A stretch of 11,881 bases of DNA from Methylorubrum extorquens. GTDB taxonomy: Bacteria; Pseudomonadota; Alphaproteobacteria; Rhizobiales; Beijerinckiaceae. Positions within the stretch are counted from its first letter, which is position 1. Each line of letters begins with the position of its first letter. Both the position numbers and the translations under genes were made by a program. The stretch is taken from NCBI GenBank assembly GCA_019695455.1, contig JAEUAC010000118.1, forward strand, positions 1 through 11,881, read 5' to 3'. Below the pieces are notes generated by a model. That model was not told where the DNA came from. It saw only the letters and a program-made list of their open reading frames with translations, and ran no database searches. Shown here one piece after another: positions 5,993 through 11,881 of this stretch.

Positions 5993-6022
5993 TTGTGAGG
6001 GCCCGGACGCCGATGCTATAGC
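5993..6022 (+). promoter_or_regulatory. Probable promoter of gatC-gatA
   Basis: TTGTGA (5993-5998) and TATAGC (6017-6022) are spaced by 18 bases; each matches consensus at four of six positions. Transcription would begin near 6029, about 30 bases before gatC. TATA-like sequence is rare in this GC-rich window, which raises its credibility. Confidence 0.4.
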
Positions 6023-6058
6023 GGCGGCCTTCCGCAGCCGAGTTCCGGACCCGCCGCC

Positions 6059-6346
6059 ATGTCGGTCGACCACACGACGGTGCGCCGCATCGCGCACCTC
6101 GCCCGCATCGCGCTGGACGAGGCCGACGTGCCCCAGATGGGCGAGGAACTGAACGCCATCCTGACCTTCGTCGAGCAACTGAACGAGGTGGACGTGGAGG
6201 GCGTCGAGCCGATGAGCTCCGTCGTGCCCATGCGCCTGCGGCTGCGCGACGACGCCGTCACGGAGGGCGGGAACGTCGCGGCCGTGATCGGCAACGCGCC
6301 CCGGTCCGAGGACGGCTTCTTCGTCGTGCCCAAGGTCGTCGAGTAG
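6059..6346 (+). CDS. gatC: Aspartyl/glutamyl-tRNA amidotransferase subunit C
   Basis: A 95-residue protein with the standard GatC pattern: VRRIAHLARIALDEADV near residues 8-24, the helix LNAILTFVEQLNEVDVEGVEP (31-51), and the C-terminal RSEDGFFVVPKVVE. GatC is the small belt subunit that holds GatA and GatB together in the GatCAB complex, which converts misacylated Glu-tRNA(Gln) and/or Asp-tRNA(Asn) to the amide forms in the cytosol. Length and motifs are normal. There is no clear Shine-Dalgarno sequence before the ATG. It is followed after 88 bases by gatA, the expected partner, while gatB lies about 2.5 kb from its end with two unrelated genes between gatA and gatB. Confidence 0.96.
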   Translation: MSVDHTTVRRIAHLARIALDEADVPQMGEELNAILTFVEQLNEVDVEGVEPMSSVVPMRLRLRDDAVTEGGNVAAVIGNAPRSEDGFFVVPKVVE

Positions 6347-6360
6347 ACAGGCCGCGCTCC

Positions 6361-6380
6361 CGCCCGCCTCGCCGCGGGCG
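6361..6380. other. Hairpin in the gatC-gatA spacer
   Basis: CGCCCGC (6361-6367) and GCGGGCG (6374-6380) form a perfect 7-bp stem with a 6-base loop. No T-tract follows, so it is not a classical terminator. It could influence message stability or the gatC/gatA ratio, or be chance in GC-rich DNA. Confidence 0.3.
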
Positions 6381-6434
6381 ACCCGTCACCCTTCCCGAGA
6401 CCGGCGGTCCGTTCCGCCTCCCCGGCGCCCGATC

Positions 6435-7982
6435 ATGACCGACCTCACCACCTTCACCCTCGCCGAGGCGCGCGACGCCCTCAGGGCCCGCACGATCTCG
6501 GCGACCGAGCTGACGCAGGCCCATGTGGAGGCCGTCGCGAAGGCGAGGGCGCTGAACGCCTTCCTGCTCGAGACGCCGGAGCGCGCGCTGGCCGACGCGG
6601 CCCGCAGCGACGATCGGCTCGCGCGCGGCGAGGCCGGCCCGCTGGAAGGGATCCCGCTCGGCATCAAGGACCTCTTCTGCACGGCCGGCGTGCGGACCAC
6701 GGCCGGGTCGCGGATCCTCGGCGAGTTCACGCCGCCCTACGAATCGACCGTGACGGCCCAGCTCTGGCGGGACGGCGCCGTGATGCTCGGCAAGCTGAAC
6801 AACGACGAGTTCGCCATGGGCTCGTCGAACGAGACCTCGGCCTTCGGTCCGGTCGTGTCGCCCTGGCGGCGGGCCCACCCGTCGGTCGACGCGCGGCCGC
6901 CCCACGCCGGCAGCGACGAGGTCGGCCGGGTCGCGTTCGCGGCCTACGACGACACGAAGCTCGTGCCGGGCGGCTCGTCCGGCGGTTCGGCCGCGGCCGT
7001 CGCGGCACGCCTCTGCCTCGGGGCGACCGCGACCGACACGGGCGGGTCCATCCGCCAGCCGGCCGCCTTCACGGGCACGGTCGGCATCAAGCCGACCTAC
7101 GGCCGCTGCTCGCGCTGGGGCACGGTCGCCTTCGCGTCCTCGCTGGACCAGGCCGGTCCGATCGCCCGCACGGTCCGCGACTGCGCCATCCTGCTGGGGT
7201 CGATGTCCGGGTTCGACCCGAAGGATTCCACCTCGGTCGACCGGGCGGTGCCCGATTTCGAGGCCGCCGTGTCGCGCGGCGTGAAGGGCCTGCGCATCGG
7301 CATCCCCAAGGAATACAGGCTGCCCGGCACGCCGGACGAGATCGCGGCCCTGTGGGACCAGGGCGCCGCCTGGCTGCGGGAGGCCGGCGCCGAGATCGTC
7401 GAGGTGTCGCTGCCGCACACGCGCTACGCGCTGCCCGCCTACTACATCGTGGCGCCGGCGGAGGCCTCGTCCAACCTCGCCCGCTACGACGGCGTCCGCT
7501 ACGGCATCCGCGTCCCGGGACGCGACGTCGCCTCCCAGTACGAGGCGACCCGCGCGGAAGGGTTCGGCCGCGAGGTCAAGCGCCGGATCATGATCGGCAC
7601 CTACGTGCTCTCGGCGGGCTACTACGACGCCTACTACGTCCGCGCGCAGCGCATCCGCACGCTGATCAAGCGGGATTTCGAGGAGGCCTACGCGGCCGGG
7701 ATCGACGCCATCCTGACGCCCGCGACGCCGTCCTCTGCCTTCGCCATCGGGGAGAAGGCCTCGGCCGATCCGGTCGAGATGTACCTGAACGACGTCTTCA
7801 CGGTCACGGTCAACATGGCGGGGCTGCCCGGCATCGCGGTTCCGGCCGGGCTCGATTCCCGTGGCCTGCCGCTCGGCCTGCAGCTGATCGGCCGCCCCTT
7901 CGACGAGGAGACGCTGTTCGCGGCCGGCGCCGCCATCGAGGCCGCCGCGGGCCGGACCGTGCTGCCGGACGCCTGGTGGTGA
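6435..7982 (+). CDS. gatA: Aspartyl/glutamyl-tRNA amidotransferase subunit A
   Basis: A 515-residue amidase-signature protein, the glutaminase subunit of GatCAB: it releases ammonia from glutamine and passes it to GatB. The catalytic triad is visible as K78 (GIPLGIKDLF), cis-Ser S181 (PGGSSGGSAAAV) and nucleophile S205 (DTGGSIRQPAAFTG). Other family motifs are present: KLNNDEFAMGSSNE (120-133), GIKPTYGRCSRWG and SLDQAGPIARTVRD. K78 and S181 are 103 residues apart, against 75 in Staphylococcus aureus GatA (K79-S154), while S181-S205 keeps the usual 24. The extra ~28 residues, about 147-174 (from AHPSVD to AYDDTK), lie between PWRR and LVPGGSSGGS. The frame is intact across them, so the enzyme should still work. 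The gene follows gatC by 88 bases and its stop overlaps the start of a small membrane-protein gene. Confidence 0.96.
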   Translation: MTDLTTFTLAEARDALRARTISATELTQAHVEAVAKARALNAFLLETPERALADAARSDDRLARGEAGPLEGIPLGIKDLFCTAGVRTTAGSRILGEFTPPYESTVTAQLWRDGAVMLGKLNNDEFAMGSSNETSAFGPVVSPWRRAHPSVDARPPHAGSDEVGRVAFAAYDDTKLVPGGSSGGSAAAVAARLCLGATATDTGGSIRQPAAFTGTVGIKPTYGRCSRWGTVAFASSLDQAGPIARTVRDCAILLGSMSGFDPKDSTSVDRAVPDFEAAVSRGVKGLRIGIPKEYRLPGTPDEIAALWDQGAAWLREAGAEIVEVSLPHTRYALPAYYIVAPAEASSNLARYDGVRYGIRVPGRDVASQYEATRAEGFGREVKRRIMIGTYVLSAGYYDAYYVRAQRIRTLIKRDFEEAYAAGIDAILTPATPSSAFAIGEKASADPVEMYLNDVFTVTVNMAGLPGIAVPAGLDSRGLPLGLQLIGRPFDEETLFAAGAAIEAAAGRTVLPDAWW

Positions 7983-8275
7983 CCGCCCCCTCCGTTCCGT
8001 TCGCCGTCTGGATCTGGGCCGCCTTCGATCCGGTGCTGATCGTGTCCGCGTTCGTGCTCGGCTGGAAGGCCGACCAGATGGGCAAGGTGTTCATCGCGGC
8101 CATCGCGGCGCTCGGCATCACGCTGCTGGCGGACTGGCTGCTGACGGCCGTCGGCATCCCGAACTTCGCGCCGATCTCGCAGGCCGGCCCGATGCTCGTG
8201 CCCGTGCGGTCGGTCGCGGCCCTGGTCTGGGCCGGGCTCGCCTACGGGCTGAGCCGGCGGCGGCGCCGGACATGA
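7979..8275 (+). CDS. Small hypothetical multi-pass membrane protein, 98 residues
   Basis: The GTG at 7979 overlaps the gatA TGA (GTGA), implying coupled translation; another GTG at 7976 would add one residue. About three hydrophobic segments are seen: residues 5-24 (PFAVWIWAAFDPVLIVSAFV), 33-56 (GKVFIAAIAALGITLLADWL and on), and 72-91 (MLVPVRSVAALVWAGLAYGL), ending in a very basic SRRRRRT tail that is probably cytoplasmic. No known motif was recognised. The gene is probably transcribed with gatCA, although nothing links it to tRNA amidation. The bases straight after its stop begin a hairpin (8280-8298) that may help end this transcript too, though its U-tract serves the opposite strand. Codon use matches neighbours. 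It is likely real, with function unknown. Confidence 0.68.
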   Translation: MTAPSVPFAVWIWAAFDPVLIVSAFVLGWKADQMGKVFIAAIAALGITLLADWLLTAVGIPNFAPISQAGPMLVPVRSVAALVWAGLAYGLSRRRRRT

Positions 8276-8298
8276 AAAAGGCCGGGCAGGGCCCGGCC
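8275..8298 (-). terminator. Rho-independent terminator for the - strand gene
   Basis: Perfect 8-bp stem GGCCGGGC (8280-8287) and GCCCGGCC (8291-8298) with a 3-base loop. On the - strand it is followed by TTTTT (opposite 8275-8279), a classic terminator for the gene ending at 8341. The U-tract overlaps the last base of the + strand stop codon (TGA 8273-8275). In the + direction only a weak AGTTCT follows. Confidence 0.75.
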
Positions 8299-8312
8299 AG
8301 TTCTCCTGTCCC

Positions 8313-8331
8313 CGGCCGCCATGGGCGGCCG
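8313..8331. terminator. Second tandem hairpin, auxiliary terminator
   Basis: CGGCCGCC (8313-8320) and GGCGGCCG (8324-8331) form a perfect 8-bp stem with an ATG loop, 9 bases beyond the - strand stop codon and 14 bases from the T-tract hairpin. It has no U-tract of its own. It may protect the 3' end or pause polymerase from either side. Confidence 0.4.
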
Positions 8332-8340
8332 AAGCTCTGG

Positions 8341-8637
8341 TCAATCGGCCCGCAGGGGCGCCGGCGCAGGGGGCGCCACGTCGATGCTGGGCACGCGGGC
8401 CAGCGTTTCGGCCTGCACGATCGAACCCGTGGTGATCGGCTCGCGACCCATGTTCGGGTCGAGGCCGTTCGAATCGTAGTAGAGGAAGGCGAGGAGACCG
8501 CCGGCCACCACCACGCCGCCCATCAGGAAGGCCGTGAACTGGGACCGGGGCTCGTCGTCCGGGTAGGCGAAGCGGTCGTCGTCGCGGACCTCCGGAAGCG
8601 GGATCGGACGCGCCGTCTCGCGGGCCTTGAACGTCAT
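8341..8637 (-). CDS. Hypothetical single-pass membrane protein, 98 residues
   Basis: The start ATG at 8637 is chosen because GGGAG (opposite 8644-8648) lies 6 bases upstream; the open frame runs on to 8760 but that part lacks such support. The N-terminal third is charged and cytoplasmic-like (ARPIPLPEVRDDDRFAYPDD). One hydrophobic helix follows at about 34-53 (TAFLMGGVVVAGGLLAFLYY), then a polar, proline-rich C-terminal part of about 45 residues (NGLDPNMGREPITTGSIVQ, then ending PPAPAPLRAD). No enzyme motif and no lipobox are seen. It is a lone - strand gene placed between gatA and gatB, ended by two tandem hairpins. The type resembles small inner-membrane proteins common in Hyphomicrobiales, with no function I can assign. 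Confidence 0.68.
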   Translation of the reverse strand: MTFKARETARPIPLPEVRDDDRFAYPDDEPRSQFTAFLMGGVVVAGGLLAFLYYDSNGLDPNMGREPITTGSIVQAETLARVPSIDVAPPAPAPLRAD

Positions 8638-8643
8638 CGTTCT

Positions 8644-8648
8644 CTCCC
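8644..8648 (-). promoter_or_regulatory. Ribosome binding site that decides the 8637 start
   Basis: On the - strand GGGAG stands 6 bases before ATG 8637-8635. It rules in favour of the 98-residue product over the longer frame. Confidence 0.6.
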
Positions 8649-8708
8649 GCTCTAGCGTGGTATCGGTCGGACAACGCACGTTGGCGGAAGAAGGTTTCGC
8701 GAGCCCGG

Positions 8709-8730
8709 CCAAGGCAATAGCCAAGCTTGG
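8709..8730. repeat. CCAAG repeat with palindrome CCAAGCTTGG
   Basis: CCAAG at 8709-8713 recurs at 8721-8725 inside a perfect 10-base palindrome (8721-8730). It lies between the divergently transcribed 8637 gene and gatB, about 85 bases from one start and 125 from the other. It may be an operator; nothing in the window names a regulator. Confidence 0.3.
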
Positions 8731-8799
8731 TGAGGCGGCTTCTTCGCCCGGCCGAACCATCTCCGCCGACGGTGCCCCGGCCGGCGCCGCGCGGCGGTG

Positions 8800-8828
8800 T
8801 TGACCGGCACCGCCTCCGGTCCCTAGTG
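8800..8828 (+). promoter_or_regulatory. Probable promoter of gatB
   Basis: TTGACC (8800-8805) matches the -35 consensus at five of six positions. CTAGTG (8823-8828) is a loose -10 of the alphaproteobacterial kind after a 17-base spacer. Transcription would start near 8835, about 18 bases before the ATG, so the leader is short. It fits gatB being transcribed apart from gatCA. Confidence 0.42.
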
Positions 8829-8852
8829 CAGCAAACCCCGAGCCGAGCCGTC

Positions 8853-10328
8853 ATGACCGCTGCCGTGAACCCCGCCAAGCTCATCAAGGGCGCCGTCGAC
8901 GATTGGGAGGTCGTGATCGGCATGGAGATCCATGCCCAGGTGACGAGCCGCTCGAAGCTGTTCTCGGGCGCGTCCACGACCTTCGGCGGCGCGCCGAACG
9001 ACCACGTCTCGCTCGTGGACGCCGCGATGCCCGGCATGCTGCCGGTGATCAACGCCGAATGCGTGGCCCAGGCCGTCCGCACCGGCCTCGGCCTGCAGGC
9101 GCAGATCAACCTGCGCTCCGTGTTCGACCGGAAGAACTACTTCTACCCGGACCTGCCGCAGGGCTACCAGATCTCGCAGTACAAGAGCCCGATCGTCGGC
9201 GAGGGGGAGGTGATCGTCGAACTGCCGGACAGCGGCGGCCAGATCACGGTCGGCATCGAGCGCCTGCATCTCGAGCAGGACGCCGGCAAGTCGATCCACG
9301 ACCTCTCCCCGACCGAGAGCTTCGTCGACCTGAACCGCTCGGGCGTCGCCCTCATGGAGATCGTGTCGAAGCCCGACATGCGCTCCTCCGAGGAGGCGCG
9401 CGCCTACGTGACCAAGCTCCGCACGATCCTGCGCTATCTCGGCACCTGCGACGGCGACATGGAGAAGGGCAGCCTGCGGGCCGACGTGAACGTCTCCGTC
9501 CGCCGCCCCGGCGCGCCGCTCGGCACCCGCTGCGAGATCAAGAACGTCAATTCGATCCGCTTCATCGGGCAGGCGATCGAGCACGAGGCGCGGCGCCAGA
9601 TCGCCATCATCGAGGACGGCGGCACGATCGACCAGGAGACCCGCCTGTTCGATCCCGGCCGGGGCGAGACGCGCTCCATGCGATCCAAGGAGGAGGCGCA
9701 CGATTACCGCTACTTCCCCGATCCCGACCTCCTGCCGCTCGAGTTCGACCAGGCCTTCGTGGACGGGCTGGCGGCGCACCTGCCGGAGCTGCCGGACGCC
9801 AAGAAGGCCCGCTTCGTCGCGGCCTACGGGCTCACGGCCTACGACGCCTCCGTCCTCACCGCCGAACGCGCCTCCGCCGACTTCTTCGAGGCCGTGGCGG
9901 CCGGGCGCGACGGCAAGGCCGCCGCGAACTGGGTCATCAACGAGCTGTTCGGCCGCCTGAACAAGGAGGGGAAGGGGATCGAGGACAGCCCCGTCTCGGC
10001 CGCCCAGCTCGGCGCCGTGATCGACCTCATCGCCGACGGCACCATCTCCGGCAAGATCGCCAAGGACCTGTTCGAGGTCGTCTGGACGGAGGGCGGCGAC
10101 CCGCGCGCGCTGGTCGAGAGCCGCGGCATGCGGCAGGTCACCGACACGGGCGAGATCGAGGCGGCCGTCGACGCGATCATGGCCGCCAACCCCGAGAAGG
10201 TCGAGCAGGCGAAGGCGAAGCCGACGCTCGCCGGCTGGTTCGTCGGCCAGGTCATGAAGGCGACCGGCGGCAAGGCCGCGCCGGCCGCCGTGAACGCCCT
10301 CGTCAAGGCGAAGCTCGGCATCGAATAG
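8853..10328 (+). CDS. gatB: Aspartyl/glutamyl-tRNA amidotransferase subunit B
   Basis: A 491-residue protein, the tRNA-binding kinase/transamidase subunit of GatCAB: it activates the side chain of misacylated tRNA with ATP and amidates it with ammonia from GatA. Motifs in order: VVIGMEIHAQ (20-29), FDRKNYFYPDLPQGYQISQ (91-109), HLEQDAGKSIHD (139-150), DLNRSGVALMEIVSKPDMRS (159-178), MEKGSLRADVNVSVR (203-217), CEIKNVNS (227-234) and HDYRYFPDPDLLPL (283-296). A C-terminal YqeY-like tRNA-binding tail follows, ending KAAPAAVNALVKAKLGIE. The start ATG at 8853 gives the expected N-terminus; the frame is open upstream to 8727, but that stretch has no family match and contains the probable promoter. 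Length is normal. The nearest - strand gene converges on it after 145 GC-rich bases. Confidence 0.97.
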   Translation: MTAAVNPAKLIKGAVDDWEVVIGMEIHAQVTSRSKLFSGASTTFGGAPNDHVSLVDAAMPGMLPVINAECVAQAVRTGLGLQAQINLRSVFDRKNYFYPDLPQGYQISQYKSPIVGEGEVIVELPDSGGQITVGIERLHLEQDAGKSIHDLSPTESFVDLNRSGVALMEIVSKPDMRSSEEARAYVTKLRTILRYLGTCDGDMEKGSLRADVNVSVRRPGAPLGTRCEIKNVNSIRFIGQAIEHEARRQIAIIEDGGTIDQETRLFDPGRGETRSMRSKEEAHDYRYFPDPDLLPLEFDQAFVDGLAAHLPELPDAKKARFVAAYGLTAYDASVLTAERASADFFEAVAAGRDGKAAANWVINELFGRLNKEGKGIEDSPVSAAQLGAVIDLIADGTISGKIAKDLFEVVWTEGGDPRALVESRGMRQVTDTGEIEAAVDAIMAANPEKVEQAKAKPTLAGWFVGQVMKATGGKAAPAAVNALVKAKLGIE

Positions 10329-10333
10329 CGCGC

Positions 10334-10359
10334 GACGGCCCGGCGAACGCCGTCGGGCC
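10334..10359. other. GC-rich alternative hairpins after gatB
   Basis: GACGGC (10334-10339) can pair with GCCGTC (10349-10354), or GGCCCG (10337-10342) with CGGGCC (10354-10359); the two folds exclude each other. They lie just past the gatB stop. There is no T-tract, so intrinsic termination is doubtful. Confidence 0.3.
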
Positions 10360-10473
10360 CGTGCGGCGGGCGCGGCCGGGCCGCGGCTTCCGCCGGGGCG
10401 AGCGCGGCAGGCTGTCCGGCGGCCGCCTCCTGCCGTACCGGCCGGTGGGCGTGTGGGGCCTCCCCCGACCAGC

Positions 10474-11052
10474 CTACTCGGACGTGCCGTCCGGGTCCGG
10501 GACCGGCACGTCGAAGCCGTTCAGGATGACGGAGACGAGGCAGTAGCCGCCGACGAGGTAGAGGAGCTCGGCGGTCGCGTCCTTGCCGAAGGTCTCGACG
10601 GCGGAGCGCCACGTCGCCTCGGGCAGGATGCCGCCCGCCGCGAGCGCGTAGGCGACGTCGTAGGCGACGGCCTCCTCGCGCGTGAGATCCACGGGCCGCT
10701 GCCCGGCCACGATCGTCGCGATCTTGGTCTCCGCGAGCCCGACCTTCTCGCCGATCGCCACATGGGCGTAGAGCTCGTAGCGGGCCTTGAACCGCGCGCC
10801 GACGACGAGGATCGCGACCTCCCGCACGGGCTTCGGCAGCAGCGGATCGGTGCCGAGCGCCTTGGTGTAGTCCCACCATGGCTTGCCGAATTTCGGCCAG
10901 TGCAGGGTCGGGTTCCAGGGCCCGACGAGCGCGCCGTCGGGCGCGACGGAGGTGAAGCCGGTGAAATGGGCGTCGATGCCGGCCCGCATGTCGTCGTAGA
11001 GCGCGCGACGATCGGCGGACAGGGTCTCGGGCGGTAGCAGGGGCAGTCGCAT
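10474..11052 (-). CDS. Carboxymuconolactone decarboxylase-family protein (AhpD-like fold)
   Basis: A 192-residue protein with ATG at 11052 and GGAG 6 bases upstream. The middle has the CMD-family pattern: PVREVAILVVGARFKARYELYAH (75-97), with the conserved E93 and H97, followed by VAIGEKVGLAETKIATIVAG. Members range from gamma-carboxymuconolactone decarboxylases to AhpD peroxidase partners and many uncharacterised proteins. The CxxC pair needed for AhpD redox activity is absent; the only Cys is C171, so it is not a peroxidase of that type. An aromatic N-terminal region (GPWNPTLHWPKFGKPWWDYTKAL, about 44-66) suggests a hydrophobic substrate pocket. There is no signal peptide. It is a lone gene, convergent with gatB and followed upstream by a 440-base non-coding stretch. 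The family call is good; the reaction is unknown. Confidence 0.82.
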   Translation of the reverse strand: MRLPLLPPETLSADRRALYDDMRAGIDAHFTGFTSVAPDGALVGPWNPTLHWPKFGKPWWDYTKALGTDPLLPKPVREVAILVVGARFKARYELYAHVAIGEKVGLAETKIATIVAGQRPVDLTREEAVAYDVAYALAAGGILPEATWRSAVETFGKDATAELLYLVGGYCLVSVILNGFDVPVPDPDGTSE

Positions 11053-11492
11053 GGCGGGCTCCGTGTGGCCTGCCTCTCAACCGGGCCCGCCTCCCGGCCG
11101 TTCCGGCGCGTCCCGCAACGCAGCATTGCATGGACGCCGCGCGTGGCTGCGCGACAGAGCGGGCGCGACCGATGCTGGGGCGTGCGTGTTGGGAGCGATG
11201 CCGTGCGGCTGCTCCGTGCCCCTGGGGTCGCGCCCGCCTCGTCGTCCGCGAGAGCTGCCGCTCCCGGTCGACCCGAACGGGTGCCGGCCGGTCAGGCGGC
11301 GTGATGCTGGGGTGGAGTCATGCCTGCCTCCGTGATGCACCGTGAGGTGCCGATGCGGCCTGAGCCGTCCTGTCCCGCCGCCGTCACGTCGCGATCGACC
11401 CGCGGGATGTCCCCGATGCACCGGGAACGAGAGGATGCTGCGCCCGGTCCGGCGAGCCGTCAAATGAATTCGTCGCCGCGGCGCAGCACGGC
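11053..11492. other. Long non-coding stretch with repeated GATGC
   Basis: No convincing gene lies here on either strand; the open frames present have biased, arginine-rich composition typical of GC-rich shadows. The right side follows the kinase stop, and the left side must hold the promoter of the - strand CMD gene, though no clear -35/-10 pair was found. Seven GATGC pentamers lie at 11171, 11197, 11303, 11334, 11352, 11415 and 11434; two extend to GATGCTGGGG and two to GATGCACCG. A small hairpin GCACC-GTGA-GGTGC lies at 11337-11350, and a short AT-richer patch at 11460-11470. No T-tract terminator is seen for the kinase gene. Confidence 0.5.
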
Positions 11493-11881
11493 TCAGGCGT
11501 GGGCGACGGCCATGGCGGGGAGGGCATCCATGACGCGCGAGGCCGGGAAGGTGACGATGACCTCCGTGCCCTCGCGCGGCCGGGAGCGGAGCTGGAAGCC
11601 GCCGCCATGGAGGTCCACGAGGCCCTTCACGATCGGCAGGCCGAGGCCCGACCCCTGTTCGGCCGTCTTGATGGCGAGCGAGCCGCGGCCGAAGGAGGAC
11701 ATGACGACGGGGATCTCGTCCTCCGGGATGCCGTGGCCGGTATCGGTCACGCTGACGTACTGCCCGCCGGAGGACGTCCAGCCCACCTTCACGGTGATCT
11801 CGCCGCCGGGCGGCGTGAACTTCACGGCGTTCGACAGGATGTTGAGCACGATCTGCCGCACGGCCCGCTCGTCCGCCCAGA
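11493..11881 (-). CDS. Sensor histidine kinase, C-terminal ATPase domain (partial), PleC-like
   Basis: Only the last 128 residues are present; the gene enters from the right edge. They form most of a HATPase_c domain: N box WADERAVRQIVLNILSNAVKF directly at the edge, G1 box VTDTGHGIPEDEI, an F-box-like SSFGRGS, and G2 box EQGSGLGLPIVKGLVDLHGG, ending REGTEVIVTFPASRVM. This domain binds ATP to phosphorylate the His of the dimerisation domain, which lies outside the window. The wording of the G2 region and C-terminus resembles PleC/PdhS-type cell-cycle kinases of Hyphomicrobiales from memory, but the input domains are needed to confirm. All ATP-binding boxes are intact. The gene lies upstream of nothing on its own strand for 440 bases. 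Confidence 0.88.
   Translation of the reverse strand, partial: WADERAVRQIVLNILSNAVKFTPPGGEITVKVGWTSSGGQYVSVTDTGHGIPEDEIPVVMSSFGRGSLAIKTAEQGSGLGLPIVKGLVDLHGGGFQLRSRPREGTEVIVTFPASRVMDALPAMAVAHA

Noticed and set aside
8638..8760. N-terminal extension of the - strand membrane protein
   Set aside because: A good ribosome binding site precedes the inner ATG at 8637, and the extension overlaps the CCAAG repeat and lacks a start signal.
8727..8852. Upstream extension of gatB to ATG 8727
   Set aside because: The extra 42 residues have no family match and cover the likely promoter; the conserved N-terminus begins after ATG 8853.
10418..10427. Palindrome GGCGGCCGCC downstream of gatB
   Set aside because: Ten-base GC palindromes are common by chance at this composition, and no promoter or T-tract is next to it.
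8903..10546. + strand frame overlapping gatB in another phase
   Set aside because: Arg/Gly-rich translation without domains; gatB in the main frame carries every family motif.
9839..11131. Long - strand open frame spanning the gatB end and the CMD gene
   Set aside because: It runs antisense to gatB and out of frame over the CMD gene; both real genes explain the region, and the translation is Arg-rich with no motif.
11077..11463. Possible - strand gene in the 440-base gap
   Set aside because: Arg/His/Gly-rich low-complexity translation, no ribosome binding site and no motif; judged non-coding.
1..11881. CRISPR arrays, tRNA/rRNA genes, insertion sequences, phage or defence genes
   Set aside because: No regular spaced repeats, cloverleaf-like sequence, transposase motifs or defence-domain proteins were seen beyond the single toxin-antitoxin pair.

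Overview
The window looks like chromosomal DNA from a high-GC alphaproteobacterium of the order Hyphomicrobiales (Rhizobiales), possibly close to Methylobacterium. The case rests on very high GC at third codon positions (about 93% GC-ending in the first 160 codons of pyrC'), tightly packed genes, and the gene set: pyrB with an inactive-type dihydroorotase, plsY, dprA, ruvX, gatCAB and a PleC-like kinase end. The genus is an inference.

Region 1 (1-3877, + strand): the 3' end of pyrB, a HigB/HigA-type toxin-antitoxin pair, a dihydroorotase-like gene (pyrC', metal-ligand residues missing), plsY and dprA. From higB to dprA each stop overlaps the next start, so the toxin-antitoxin pair is built into a pyrimidine/phospholipid/DNA-processing operon. 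It sits between two genes whose products normally form one complex.

Region 2 (3883-4664, - strand): a small conserved-looking hypothetical gene and ruvX (YqgF). They converge on dprA and diverge from the next block.

Region 3 (4742-8275, + strand): an UPF0173 metallo-beta-lactamase-fold hydrolase; a 146-residue single-pass membrane protein behind a CtrA-like box; gatC and gatA of the tRNA-dependent amidotransferase; and a 98-residue multi-pass membrane protein overlapping the end of gatA. GatA carries about 28 extra residues just before its catalytic Ser-cis-Ser segment.

Region 4 (8275-8852): a convergent - strand gene for a 98-residue single-pass membrane protein. Two tandem hairpins end it, and the U-tract of the second runs into the stop codon of the neighbour.

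Region 5 (8853-11881): gatB on the + strand, separated from gatCA; a carboxymuconolactone-decarboxylase-family gene on the - strand; a 440-base non-coding stretch with seven GATGC pentamers; and the ATPase end of a sensor histidine kinase running off the right edge.

Most of the window is housekeeping. I see no CRISPR array, phage module, insertion sequence, tRNA or rRNA. The most interesting signals are the toxin-antitoxin pair inside the pyr operon with a promoter that suggests a leaderless toxin message, the non-catalytic PyrC', the GatA insertion and the CtrA-like box. I found no clear multi-gene system that is new.
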